From NCBI RefSeq assembly GCF_013366925.1, contig NZ_JAALDK010000001.1, positions 682,001 through 746,000 of the forward strand: a DNA stretch of 64,000 bases, given 5' to 3'. Positions 9,903 to 17,593 of the stretch are shown piece by piece (position 1 is the stretch's first letter; every line of letters starts with the position of its first letter). The notes under the pieces were generated by a model. It was not told the origin of the DNA. It saw only the letters and a program-made list of their open reading frames with translations, and ran no database searches. Source of the stretch: Paraburkholderia youngii. GTDB taxonomy: Bacteria > Pseudomonadota > Gammaproteobacteria > Burkholderiales > Burkholderiaceae. The translations under genes and the position numbers were made by a program.

Positions 9903-10213
9903 CCAAGACCGCCAGCACCGACAAGCTGGCGGAACTGCACGCGATGGTAGCCGACACGTTCATGGAGCTGGTGAAAGACCCTGAGCTGTGCAACGCGGCT
10001 ATCCTCGGAGCGGCGACGAAGTTCCTGAAGGACAACAGCATCACCGCAGTGGTCGAGGACAACTCGACGCTGACCGAGATGCAGAAGAAGATTCAGGAGC
10101 GGCAGAGCAAGCGTCGCTTCCAGAATGTAGTTCCGCTCGTACCCGATCCCGTAGTAACCGACGACGAGGCGCAAGCCGCAGTCGATGCAGCCATCGCAAT
10201 GAATGGCTCGTGA
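9899..10213 (+). CDS. Terminase small subunit (T7 gp18-like)
   Basis: The GTG at 9899 overlaps the holin stop and gives 104 residues, close to T7 gp18 (89). The sequence runs 'KTASTDKLAELHAMVADTFMELV', then 'AAILGAATKFLKDNSI', then 'EMQKKIQERQSKRRF'. This is the pattern of a small helical DNA-recognition subunit with a basic tail. It lies immediately upstream of and overlaps TerL by 11 bases, the usual arrangement. It would bring concatemeric phage DNA to the packaging motor. Confidence 0.82.
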   Translation: MTKTASTDKLAELHAMVADTFMELVKDPELCNAAILGAATKFLKDNSITAVVEDNSTLTEMQKKIQERQSKRRFQNVVPLVPDPVVTDDEAQAAVDAAIAMNGS

Positions 10214-12002
10214 GTCCGCCGAACTCGCCCTCCAGCGATTCGAGCAGCTAGAACTCCTGCAAGAAGCCTACCCGCACTTCGTCCCGTTCTGTGAAGACGT
10301 GATGGTGGAGCTGGGCTTCTCGCTCTCGGAGGTTCAGGCGGACATCGCGGAATTCCTAGAGTACGGCCCGCACTATCTGATGGTGCAGGCGCAGCGTGGT
10401 CAGGCAAAGACCACCATCACCGCAGCGTTCGCTGTGTGGTGTCTCATCCACGACCCGAAGTTCCGCGTGCTGATTATCTCGGCGGGCGGCACACAGGCCA
10501 ACGAAATTTCAACCCTCATCGTCCGCGTCATCATGACGATGGACATTCTTGAGTGTCTCCGCCCTGACCGTAACGCAGGCGACCGAACCTCGGTCGAGGC
10601 ATTCGACGTTCACCACACCCTCAAGGGTCTGGATAAGTCGCCATCCGTGGCGTGCGTAGGCGTCACCGGCAACTTGCAGGGTAAGCGCGCCGACCTACTT
10701 ATTGCGGACGACATTGAGAGTGCGAAGAACTCCCTGACCGAACACCAGCGTCAGGCGTTACTTCAGCTCACACGTGACTTCCCTTCAATCTGCTCGACCG
10801 GGCGAATCATCTACCTCGGCACGCCGCAGTCCATCAACTCCATCTACAACACCCTGCCGGGTCGCGGCTACACAGTCCGCATCTGGCCCGGTCGCTTCCC
10901 CACGGCAGCGCAGATGGAGAACTACGGCGACATGCTCGCACCGTACATCCGGCGCAGGCTCGAAGCCGATCCCACGCTCACCACGGGCGGCGGGATGCTG
11001 GGCGACCAAGGCCAGCCGGTAGACACCGAGCTACCAGCAGGCACCGAGGAGTTCCTCGCGAAGAAGGAGCGGGACCAAGGCCCGAGCTACTTCCAGCTCC
11101 AGCACATGCTGAACACGAAGCTGGCGGACAGCGAACGCTTCCCGCTGCGCCTCGCGAAGATCATGTCGATGCGTGTGTCCGAGGTGTTCCCTCTGACCGT
11201 CACGCCGGGTCTGCTCGCGCACGAGATCATCAAGTACCAAGTCAACGGCACGACGTACACGATGGGCGTGCCCTCGTCGGTATCGCCCGACCGCGCTCCG
11301 CTGCAAGGCATCGTCATGTACGTGGACCCGGCAGGCGGCGGCAAGAACGGCGACGAGACAGGCTACGCCGTGGTCGGCTTCCTGAACGGCACGCTGTACG
11401 CGCTGGAGGTGGGCGGCATCAAGGGCGGCTTCGACCCGGAAGGGTTCAAGTTCCTCGCCCACGTCGCCCGCAACTGGAAGGTGAACCGCATCCTCGTGGA
11501 GAAGAACTTCGGCAACGGTGCGTACCTGCACACGTGGCTCCCGATCCTCCGTGCCGAGTACCCGCAAACCATCGGTGACGGCTGCGCCATCGAGGAGACG
11601 TGGGAGTCGGGCCAGAAGGAGCTGCGCATCATCGACGTGCTCGAACCGATCATCGCCCGTGGCTCGCTCGTCTTCAACGACGACATCGCCCGCGACGAGG
11701 AGAAGTCTCTCCAGCGCTACCCGGTGGAGAAGCGCCCCAGCTACTCCCTGCTGCATCAGATCGCCTTCATCACCCGAGAGAAGAACGCACTACAGCACGA
11801 CGACAGGCTCGACGCGCTGGCTGGTGCGTGCCGCTATTGGGTGGAGCAGATGGGCATTAATCAGGAGCGTGCGATCCAGCACCTCCGCGAGAAAGAGTTT
11901 CAGGACTGGATCAAGAACCCGCTCGGTCGAGTGGACTACCGACAAGACCCACGCCAGCGACAACGCGGCGGCGGGAGCGTCTTCAACAAGTACAGGAGAT
12001 AA
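10203..12002 (+). CDS. Terminase large subunit (T7 gp19-like)
   Basis: This 599-residue protein is near the size of T7 gp19 (586). The N-terminal ATPase has a Walker A-like 'AQRGQAKTT' at about residue 60 and a Walker B 'ADLLIADDIE' at about residue 165, with the catalytic acidic pair. The C-terminal nuclease starts with 'GIVMYVDPAGGGKNGDETGYAVVG' region motifs (first metal-binding Asp at about 375). A later 'RDEEKSLQRYP' and 'QHDDRLDALAGAC' complete the RNase H-like core. It drives DNA into the procapsid and cuts the concatemer. Confidence 0.93.
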   Translation: MARESAELALQRFEQLELLQEAYPHFVPFCEDVMVELGFSLSEVQADIAEFLEYGPHYLMVQAQRGQAKTTITAAFAVWCLIHDPKFRVLIISAGGTQANEISTLIVRVIMTMDILECLRPDRNAGDRTSVEAFDVHHTLKGLDKSPSVACVGVTGNLQGKRADLLIADDIESAKNSLTEHQRQALLQLTRDFPSICSTGRIIYLGTPQSINSIYNTLPGRGYTVRIWPGRFPTAAQMENYGDMLAPYIRRRLEADPTLTTGGGMLGDQGQPVDTELPAGTEEFLAKKERDQGPSYFQLQHMLNTKLADSERFPLRLAKIMSMRVSEVFPLTVTPGLLAHEIIKYQVNGTTYTMGVPSSVSPDRAPLQGIVMYVDPAGGGKNGDETGYAVVGFLNGTLYALEVGGIKGGFDPEGFKFLAHVARNWKVNRILVEKNFGNGAYLHTWLPILRAEYPQTIGDGCAIEETWESGQKELRIIDVLEPIIARGSLVFNDDIARDEEKSLQRYPVEKRPSYSLLHQIAFITREKNALQHDDRLDALAGACRYWVEQMGINQERAIQHLREKEFQDWIKNPLGRVDYRQDPRQRQRGGGSVFNKYRR

Positions 12003-12007
12003 GCCGA

Positions 12008-12244
12008 ATGGCACTCGTTACATCACTTCCCAACATCAGCAACATCGTCAGCGAGGGCGACGACCTTCGCCAAGACACCGCCGATGCAATCTCGGCGGTC
12101 GAGATCGTGGCTGCGTACGGCGCTGGCGGTAAGGCGTCGGCAGGCCAACTGCGCGACTTCTTCATCGCCGCTGCGAACGCTGCACACAAGGCGACCGGCG
12201 ACAAGAACTTCACCGTGGGCATGGTCCCGGTCAGCGGCAGCTAA
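12008..12244 (+). CDS. Hypothetical phage protein
   Basis: This 78-residue protein lies between TerL and the lysozyme. Its stop overlaps the lysozyme start (TAATG), so it is probably co-translated. The sequence is acidic and Ala-rich ('DDLRQDTADAISAVEIVAAYGAGG'), with no membrane segment or motif that I recognise. The position suggests a packaging or late accessory protein, but no function can be given. Confidence 0.65.
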   Translation: MALVTSLPNISNIVSEGDDLRQDTADAISAVEIVAAYGAGGKASAGQLRDFFIAAANAAHKATGDKNFTVGMVPVSGS

Positions 12245-12699
12245 TGGCTCGCGTCTCGCCGCGAGTGATTGCGGCGGCGCTTGCTATCGCTGTCCCGCTC
12301 ACGCTCCACTTCGAGGGCACCCGCACCACCGCTTACGCCGATCCTGTCGGCATCCCTACGGCCTGCACCGGGCATACCGGCAAGGACGTGCGGGTAGGGC
12401 GGGTGTACTCACCAGCCGAATGCACGACCCTGCTGAACGCGGATTCCGCCGAGGCAATGGGAGCCGTGCTTGACCTCACCACCGGCCCGATCAATGCGAA
12501 CGAGCTGGCTGCACTCACCGACTTCACATTCAATGTGGGTAGGGGCAACCTAGCCTCCTCCACGCTCCTGAAGAAGTTCAACGCTGGCGACCATGCCGGT
12601 GCTTGTAAGGAGCTGCTGAGGTGGGTGTACGCCAAGGGCGTGAAGCTGCGTGGCCTTGAGCTGCGGCGTCAAGCCGAGTACGAGGTGTGCATCAAGTGA
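12244..12699 (+). CDS. Lysozyme, SAR-type endolysin (GH24)
   Basis: This 151-residue protein carries the phage lysozyme catalytic triad with T4-like spacing: Glu24, Asp33 and Thr39 (E-8-D-5-T). The conserved '[10 protein letters not shown]' follows at about residue 96. The first ~21 residues are hydrophobic and Ala-rich ('[14 protein letters not shown]') and lie right next to the catalytic Glu, as in signal-arrest-release endolysins. These reach the periplasm by the Sec system and are freed when the holin depolarises the membrane. The stop overlaps the Rz GTG start. Confidence 0.9.
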   Translation: MARVSPRVIAAALAIAVPLTLHFEGTRTTAYADPVGIPTACTGHTGKDVRVGRVYSPAECTTLLNADSAEAMGAVLDLTTGPINANELAALTDFTFNVGRGNLASSTLLKKFNAGDHAGACKELLRWVYAKGVKLRGLELRRQAEYEVCIK

Positions 12700-13055
12700 C
12701 CCTCATCGACCGCATCCTGCTGGCGCTCGCTGGCCTGCTCGTCCTCTGTGGCCTCGGTGCCGCTATATATATAGAGCACGAGAGGGCCAACGCCGCCGAG
12801 CAGCAAGTCCTAACCCTCACCGCGAGTCTAGCCGCCTCCAAAGCTGCACTGGACGCCTACACGGCCTCCGCGCAGAAGGCGGCGAAGACAGCCGCGACCA
12901 ACCAGACCAAGGTGAACAATGCCCTGCAAGCGCACCCTGACTGGACTAGCACTAGCGTTCCTGATGATGTGTGGGACAGCCTGTACGGCAACCGGCCCAG
13001 CAAAGCCAGCGGCGTCGTTACTGCTCCCGTGCGAGGAGCCAGCGCCCCCGGCTGA
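12696..13055 (+). CDS. Rz-like inner-membrane spanin
   Basis: The GTG at 12696 overlaps the lysozyme stop (GTGA) and gives 119 residues; an upstream GTG at 12687 is possible. One N-terminal membrane segment ('[20 protein letters not shown]') is followed by a periplasmic Ala/Gln-rich coiled coil ('[19 protein letters not shown]'). This is the i-spanin layout. A second gene in another frame is nested in its 3' part, the classic Rz/Rz1 arrangement. The pair disrupts the outer membrane at lysis. Confidence 0.85.
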   Translation: MTLIDRILLALAGLLVLCGLGAAIYIEHERANAAEQQVLTLTASLAASKAALDAYTASAQKAAKTAATNQTKVNNALQAHPDWTSTSVPDDVWDSLYGNRPSKASGVVTAPVRGASAPG

Positions 13056-13164
13056 CCACACACTCGGCGGGCTGGTGCAGTCCATCCATGACTATCAGAC
13101 CGCCCTCGACTTCTGCAATGCGCAGCTCGACGGTCTGCGAGCCTTCTACGAGAAGCTGAAGTGA
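12919..13164 (+). CDS. Rz1-like outer-membrane lipoprotein spanin
   Basis: This 81-residue protein is read in a different frame and overlaps the last 137 bases of the Rz gene. It has a short signal peptide ending in a lipobox-like region ('[10 protein letters not shown]'; either Cys could be lipidated) and a Pro-rich segment '[10 protein letters not shown]', both typical of o-spanins. It is longer than lambda Rz1, with a C-terminal helix that extends beyond the Rz stop. Its own stop overlaps the start of the next small gene. Confidence 0.8.
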   Translation: MPCKRTLTGLALAFLMMCGTACTATGPAKPAASLLLPCEEPAPPADHTLGGLVQSIHDYQTALDFCNAQLDGLRAFYEKLK

Positions 13165-13313
13165 TCTACGTCTACGCCGACCTGTGCGTGGATGAGAACG
13201 ACGAGTACACCGCTGTACCCGCCGAACCCTTGCCGGACGACACCTTCTCGGTGTGGCCGGTGACGGACCACGTTCTAGCCGTGTGGCTGTGGTCCGAGAT
13301 GACCATGCACTAG
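13161..13313 (+). CDS. Small phage protein, unknown function
   Basis: A GTG overlapping the Rz1 stop (GTGA) opens a 50-residue frame beginning '[16 protein letters not shown]' and ending 'WLWSEMTMH'. It is acidic and Trp/Val-rich, with no known motif. Chained overlaps from lysozyme through Rz and Rz1 to this ORF support translation. Its TAG overlaps the integrase stop on the other strand (shared CTAG). Confidence 0.55.
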   Translation: MIYVYADLCVDENDEYTAVPAEPLPDDTFSVWPVTDHVLAVWLWSEMTMH

Positions 13314-14314
13314 CCCAGCTTCTTAGCCAAGTCCTTCGCCCGCAAGTGGGTGTACCGGCGCATCATGCTCTGCGTCTTGTGACCGGTGATCGACATGACT
13401 TCGGTGTCCGTCAGACCCAGCTCGACGAAGCTGGTGGTGGCGTCATGCCGGGTGTCGTGGAACTTCACGTTCTCGATCCCAGCCCGCTCCCGCGCCCGGA
13501 TGAAGGCTTTCTTCACCGCCTCGCTGGTCAGTCCCGGCCATACCCGGCCCTCGGTCCTGTCGCCAATGGCTTCCTTCAGGATCGCGTTCGCTCGGGTGGA
13601 CAGTGGCACCGTGCGTGCCTCATCAGTCTTCGTGGCTCCCGCCTTGAGGCTGACCACACTATCCTTCAGATCGACTTGCTCGATCATCAGGGAGACGATT
13701 TCTCCCTGCCGCATCGCGGTTTCCAGTGCCAGCTCCACGATTTGTGGGAGGTACGGTTTCCGCGTATCGCGGCACGCTTCCAGCAGAACTGCCTTCTCCT
13801 CATCCGTCAGACGACGGTCGCGGCTAGGGTTGTTCTTCGGGCGGCGTACCTCGGACACCGGATTGACAGCGGTGCCGATGCCCCAATCCTTACGGGCCGT
13901 CTCCAGCACGTGATGCAGGAGGTTCATCTCCCGGTTGACTGTCGATCCGCTTACAGGCCGACCATCAGCTCCTTGGAGCCGCTCGTCGCGCCACTTGGCT
14001 ACGATGGTACTGGTGAGTTTGCCGACCTGTGTGGAGCCGATCCAGTGCCTCTGGATGGCCTTTAGACGCCACTCCTCGGAGTCGGCACCCTTCTTGCTAG
14101 GTGTGACCTCGGTGAGGTAGCGGGTGATGATTTGGGACAGAGTAGGTGTCCCGTCGAGCTGACCGAGTACGCCCTTGTCAACCTTGTGCTCCTGCTGGCG
14201 CTCAAAGGCTTTGGCGTCTTCGTACGTGTGGAATGTTGCGCTGATGGCTTTTGTCCCGGCTCGGCGGATTTTGACCTGCCATTTGCCGTTCTCGCGCTGG
14301 GTGATCGTGCCCAT
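13310..14314 (-). CDS. Prophage tyrosine integrase
   Basis: With the ATG at 14314, preceded by GGAGA, the protein has 334 residues. The open frame continues to 14434 but would then read through the tRNA, so the longer start is rejected. Catalytic residues are visible: Arg202 ('TAMRQGEI'), His286 and Arg289 ('FHDTRHD'), His312 ('GHKTQSMMRRY') and Tyr321. An N-terminal arm-binding-like region ('ITQRENGKWQVKIRR') and a SAM-like core-binding domain precede them. It lies 48 bases from the 3' end of tRNA-Val, the expected attachment site. It is the only leftward prophage gene in view. Confidence 0.95.
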   Translation of the reverse strand: MGTITQRENGKWQVKIRRAGTKAISATFHTYEDAKAFERQQEHKVDKGVLGQLDGTPTLSQIITRYLTEVTPSKKGADSEEWRLKAIQRHWIGSTQVGKLTSTIVAKWRDERLQGADGRPVSGSTVNREMNLLHHVLETARKDWGIGTAVNPVSEVRRPKNNPSRDRRLTDEEKAVLLEACRDTRKPYLPQIVELALETAMRQGEIVSLMIEQVDLKDSVVSLKAGATKTDEARTVPLSTRANAILKEAIGDRTEGRVWPGLTSEAVKKAFIRARERAGIENVKFHDTRHDATTSFVELGLTDTEVMSITGHKTQSMMRRYTHLRAKDLAKKLG

Positions 14315-14361
14315 TTGATGTTCTCCGGTTTCCGCCACTGTCCCGAGATTGTCCCGGTAAG
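14315..14361 (-). other. Putative attachment-site arm with direct repeats
   Basis: Between the tRNA-Val 3' end and the integrase start, the minus strand holds two GGGACA copies 13 bases apart ('CCGGGACAATCTCGGGACAG'). Repeats at this place are typical of integrase arm-type sites. The matching site on the far side of the prophage is outside the window, so the core crossover cannot be defined. Confidence 0.4.
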
Positions 14362-14436
14362 TGGTGGGTAGTACTGGGATCGAACCAGTGACCCCTGCCG
14401 TGTGAAGGCAGTGCTCTACCGCTGAGCTAACCACCC
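14362..14436 (-). tRNA. tRNA-Val(CAC)
   Basis: A complete cloverleaf: acceptor GGGTGGT with ACTACCC (one G-U), anticodon stem CTGCC/GGCAG, loop TTCACAC with anticodon CAC, T-arm ACTGG/CCAGT and encoded CCA. The 3' end faces the prophage and the gene stays intact after integration. Confidence 0.96.
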
Positions 14437-14448
14437 GAAGAGATTGAG

Positions 14449-14477
14449 ATTATGTCAGGGAACTTGGGGTTCGTCTA
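14449..14477 (-). promoter_or_regulatory. Promoter of tRNA-Val
   Basis: On the minus strand a TAGACG -35 element, a 17-base spacer and a CATAAT -10 element lie just upstream of the tRNA (about 12 bases from -10 to the mature 5' end). Confidence 0.5.
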
Positions 14478-14484
14478 GTCTTTT

Positions 14485-15219
14485 TTAAGCAGTTTGCTCA
14501 TCAGTTGCTGGCGCGGGTTCAAGGCGCCATACGCTCGCACCCTTGATCGCCTTGTCGAGATCGTCGAGCACGGCTTCGTGCGCGGCGCGTTCGTCGTCGC
14601 TCGCGGTGATCACGACCAGTTCCAGCGATTCGAGCGCTACACGCGGCGTATCTGTAGCGCCGCCGGTCTGCGCTTCGCCGAGCATGTCGATGACGAGGCT
14701 TTCCTGGCCCCGCGTCATCGCCAGATAGACCTCGGCGAGCAATTCCGAGTCGAGTAGCGCGCCGTGCAGCGTACGGTGCGCATTGCTGATGCCGAAGCGG
14801 TCGCACAGCGCATCGAGCGAATTACGCTTGCCGGGGAACATCTGCTTGGCTTGCGCGAGCGTGTCGATGATCTCGCCGCAGTGCGTGCTCACCGGCGGCA
14901 GACCGAGCAGCGCGAACTCGGCGTCGAGAAAGCCGATGTCGAATGGCGCGTTGTGGATGATCAGGTCCGCACCCTGGATGAAGTCGCGGAACTGGTCGAT
15001 GATCTCCGCGAACTTCGGCTTGTCGCTCAGAAATTCCGTCGTGAGGCCGTGCACCGCGAGCGCGCCCGGATCGCTGTCGCGCTCTGGGTTGATATAGAAG
15101 TGCAGGGTGTTGCCGGTCAGTCGGCGGTTCACTAGCTCGACGCAACCGAGTTCGAGAATCCGGTCGCCGCCGCGGGCGTTCAGGCCGGTAGTTTCGGTGT
15201 CGAGGATCAGTTGACGCAT
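14485..15219 (-). CDS. dnaQ: DNA polymerase III epsilon subunit (3'-5' proofreading exonuclease)
   Basis: The 244-residue protein has the three exonuclease motifs: Exo I 'DTETTG' (Asp7, Glu9), Exo II 'HNAPFDIGFLD' at about 89-99 and Exo III 'HGALLDSELLAEVY' at about 152. Length is as in E. coli DnaQ (243). It corrects mismatches for the replicative polymerase in complex with alpha and theta. It lies 82 bases downstream of rnhA on the same strand, the gene neighbour it has in many proteobacteria (in E. coli the pair is divergent). Confidence 0.96.
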   Translation of the reverse strand: MRQLILDTETTGLNARGGDRILELGCVELVNRRLTGNTLHFYINPERDSDPGALAVHGLTTEFLSDKPKFAEIIDQFRDFIQGADLIIHNAPFDIGFLDAEFALLGLPPVSTHCGEIIDTLAQAKQMFPGKRNSLDALCDRFGISNAHRTLHGALLDSELLAEVYLAMTRGQESLVIDMLGEAQTGGATDTPRVALESLELVVITASDDERAAHEAVLDDLDKAIKGASVWRLEPAPATDEQTA

Positions 15220-15301
15220 GTCGGATTAGCCTGCTTCGAAAAAAGTGCAGTAAAAAAGCGAAGAGGGCGGCGCGCGTCGTTGGCCGCTGCGCGCACGCTC
15301 C

Positions 15302-15748
15302 TTACATCTCGGCGAGCGACGCCACGCCGCGATTGGCCAACTGATCGGCGCGCTCGTTCTCCGGGTGGCCGTTGTGGCCGCGCACCCAGCGCCATTCGAC
15401 TTCGTGCTGCGCGACGAGCGCATCGAGCCGCTTCCATAGATCGGCGTTCTTGACCGGCTGCTTCGCCGCGGTGACCCAGCCTTTCTTCTTCCAGCCGTGA
15501 ATCCACTCGCTGATGCCTTTCTGCACGTACTGCGAATCGGTGTGCACGATCGCCTTGCAAGGGCGCTTCAACGCCTCGAGCGCGGAAATCACGCCCATCA
15601 GCTCCATGCGATTGTTGGTCGTGTTGGCCTCGCCGCCGAACAGTTCTTTTTCCTGGTTGCCGAAGCGCAGCAACGCGCCCCAGCCGCCAGGGCCGGGATT
15701 GCCCTTGCAGGCGCCGTCGGTATAGATGTCGATGTGGTCCGGTGTCAT
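15302..15748 (-). CDS. rnhA: Ribonuclease HI
   Basis: The 148-residue protein has all four catalytic carboxylates: Asp11 ('[14 protein letters not shown]'), Glu49 ('NRMELM'), Asp71 ('HTDSQYV') and Asp135 ('NERADQLAN'). The basic handle region 'HGWKKKGW' is present. It removes RNA from RNA-DNA hybrids. Its start overlaps the stop of the upstream methyltransferase gene by 4 bases, so the two are likely co-transcribed with dnaQ. Confidence 0.97.
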   Translation of the reverse strand: MTPDHIDIYTDGACKGNPGPGGWGALLRFGNQEKELFGGEANTTNNRMELMGVISALEALKRPCKAIVHTDSQYVQKGISEWIHGWKKKGWVTAAKQPVKNADLWKRLDALVAQHEVEWRWVRGHNGHPENERADQLANRGVASLAEM

Positions 15749-16626
15749 TCGGTGTGGTTACGTGTGTTCGGGGTGGCGGCGGGCGCGAGGCCCGCCGCGA
15801 GCACGGGCTTTTTCACTTTGAGCGGCCCGACGAGACGCATGCCGCGCACGCGCTTGATCGCCTTGATCATGTAGGTTGCGCCGAAAATCGGCCACCAGCG
15901 GTCGCCAGCGGCTTCCATGAAGCCGTAGCGCGCGAGCCATTGATCACTCGCGAGCGGCGGACGATAGCAGCCGAAGCGCCCGCGTTCAAGATCGAAGCCG
16001 AGCAGCTTGATCCAGTCCTTCAGACGCGTGAACGCGATCAGGTCGACGGCCGAAGGCACGAACGGGCGGCCTGTCATCTTGCCGATCGATTGCCGTACGC
16101 CCCACAGCGACAACGAGTTGAAGCCGAGGATGATCAGTTGGCCTTCGGGCACCAGCACGCGTTCGGCTTCGCGCAGCAGCCGATGCGGGTCGCTGGTGAA
16201 TTCGAGCGTGTGCGGCATTACGAGCAGGTCGACGCTTTGCGCTTCGAACGGCAGATCGAGCAGGTCGCACCAGACCGCGCGGCGGCCGGCCGGCGCGTGC
16301 AGCCCCGGCGCGCCTGGCGCGGCGTTGACGGGATTGTCGCCGCCAGGGTTGCCCGCGCCGCCGATGCCGCCGGCGCTGCCACGACGTGCCGCCGGCGGAT
16401 ACGTGTACGGCGCGCTCGCGCCGCTCGCCGCGTCGAGCACGAGGCCGCGGCACGGCATCCGATTTTCGCGCAGCGCGTCGAGCTGCGGTAGGCCGAGTTG
16501 CAGCGCATGATAGCCGAACACATCCGACACCACGCGATCGAGCTGGGTTTGCTCCCAGTCGAGCACGTAGCGGCCTGGCGGCGAATCGGTCCAGGCGGGC
16601 CAGTCTATAATCGCTCGGTCAGTCAT
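15745..16626 (-). CDS. Class I SAM-dependent methyltransferase, YafS-like
   Basis: The start at 16626 gives 293 residues; the longer frame would run through the start of gloB. A SAM-binding segment '[10 protein letters not shown]' is followed, unusually, by a Gly/Pro/Ala-rich insertion of about 45 residues. Then come motif II-like '[22 protein letters not shown]' region and '[15 protein letters not shown]'. E. coli yafS lies in the same cluster (gloB, yafS, rnhA, dnaQ), so this is the likely ortholog; its substrate is unknown. Only 18 bases separate its start from the divergent gloB. Confidence 0.85.
   Translation of the reverse strand: MTDRAIIDWPAWTDSPPGRYVLDWEQTQLDRVVSDVFGYHALQLGLPQLDALRENRMPCRGLVLDAASGASAPYTYPPAARRGSAGGIGGAGNPGGDNPVNAAPGAPGLHAPAGRRAVWCDLLDLPFEAQSVDLLVMPHTLEFTSDPHRLLREAERVLVPEGQLIILGFNSLSLWGVRQSIGKMTGRPFVPSAVDLIAFTRLKDWIKLLGFDLERGRFGCYRPPLASDQWLARYGFMEAAGDRWWPIFGATYMIKAIKRVRGMRLVGPLKVKKPVLAAGLAPAATPNTRNHTE
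16606..16611 (+). promoter_or_regulatory. -10 box for gloB inside yafS-like gene
   Basis: A perfect TATAAT lies 33 bases upstream of the gloB ATG, within the first codons of the divergent gene. No clear -35 match is seen. Confidence 0.5.
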
Positions 16627-16644
16627 ATTAAAAATGCGTCGCCT

Positions 16645-17436
16645 ATGAATGCGCTCGAGTACGTGCCGGTCCCGGCGTTTGAAGACAATTACATTTGGGT
16701 CATTGCCGACGGACACCATGCGGTCGTCGTCGATCCTGGCGAAGCCGCCCCTGTGCGCGCCTGTCTGGCCCAACGAGGCTGGCGGCTGAGCGCTATTTTA
16801 CTCACGCACCATCATCAAGACCACGTCGGCGGGGTGGCCGACCTGCTGAACGGCCAGGACGTGCCTGTCTACGGCCCCGCCGGCGAAGCGATCGCGCACC
16901 TTACGCATCGTCTCAAAAGCGGTGATCACGTGACGATCGCGGCACCCGCACTCGAATTCAGCGTGCTCGACGTGCCCGGTCACACCAGCGGACACATTGC
17001 CTATTTCCAGGCGGCCGATACGCGCGGCACGCCGCACGTGTTTTGCGGCGACACGCTGTTCGCGTGCGGTTGCGGGCGCCTTTTCGAAGGCACGCCGCAG
17101 CAGATGCTGAATTCGCTCGATGCGCTCGCCGCGCTGCCCGGCGCAACCGAAGTGCATTGCGCGCACGAATATACGCTGTCGAACATCCGCTTCGCGCTCG
17201 CTTGCGAGCCGCACAACGCGGAACTGCAGGCGTGGCGCGACAAGGCGAACGAACTGCGCTCCCGCCACCAGCCGACGCTGCCGACCACGATCGCGCACGA
17301 GCGCGCGGTCAATCCGTTCCTGCGCGCAGACGAGCCGGCGATCCAGTCGAACCTCGAAGCACAATTGCACGAAACGGTCTCTGACAGGCTGAAGGCCTTC
17401 ACCTTGATGCGCGAATGGAAGAACCGCTTCCGTTGA
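16645..17436 (+). CDS. gloB: Hydroxyacylglutathione hydrolase (glyoxalase II)
   Basis: The 263-residue metallo-beta-lactamase-fold protein has the glyoxalase II metal-binding motif 'LLTHHHQDH' (His55, His57, Asp59, His60). 'VPGHTSGHIAYF' and the C-terminal 'HEYTLSNIRFA' and 'NPFLR' signatures follow. It splits S-D-lactoylglutathione to D-lactate and glutathione, the last step in methylglyoxal detoxification. The ATG at 16645 gives the family's usual N-terminus ('MNALEYVPVPAFEDNY'). The longer frame to 16498 runs antisense to the methyltransferase. Confidence 0.96.
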   Translation: MNALEYVPVPAFEDNYIWVIADGHHAVVVDPGEAAPVRACLAQRGWRLSAILLTHHHQDHVGGVADLLNGQDVPVYGPAGEAIAHLTHRLKSGDHVTIAAPALEFSVLDVPGHTSGHIAYFQAADTRGTPHVFCGDTLFACGCGRLFEGTPQQMLNSLDALAALPGATEVHCAHEYTLSNIRFALACEPHNAELQAWRDKANELRSRHQPTLPTTIAHERAVNPFLRADEPAIQSNLEAQLHETVSDRLKAFTLMREWKNRFR

Positions 17437-17593
17437 TCCGGAGCGCATTCGGCAGTTCTTCACGCGATGAATCGGAAAAATTCGCCAAGCCCCAGATTTG
17501 GTTGATTTTTTTCTTGATTTTCCAATTGACGGAAACGTTGACGTTTCGTACTATCGGCTGCAAATTCCAGCCCTTGTGGAAACCGAGACGTTC

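Larger units (their letters stand above)
1..14361. mobile_element. T7-like prophage, late region, integrated at tRNA-Val
   Basis: The gene order is internal virion proteins, tail fibre, tail chaperone, holin, TerS and TerL. This is the order of the T7 late region (gp14-15-16-17-17.5-18-19), and gene sizes agree. Lysozyme and spanin genes follow, then a convergent tyrosine integrase whose start faces tRNA-Val(CAC). The prophage runs off the left end of the window, so RNA polymerase, portal, capsid and the other attachment site are not seen. The right boundary is set at the 3' end of the tRNA. The module is intact as far as it is visible, with no broken genes. Confidence 0.88.
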
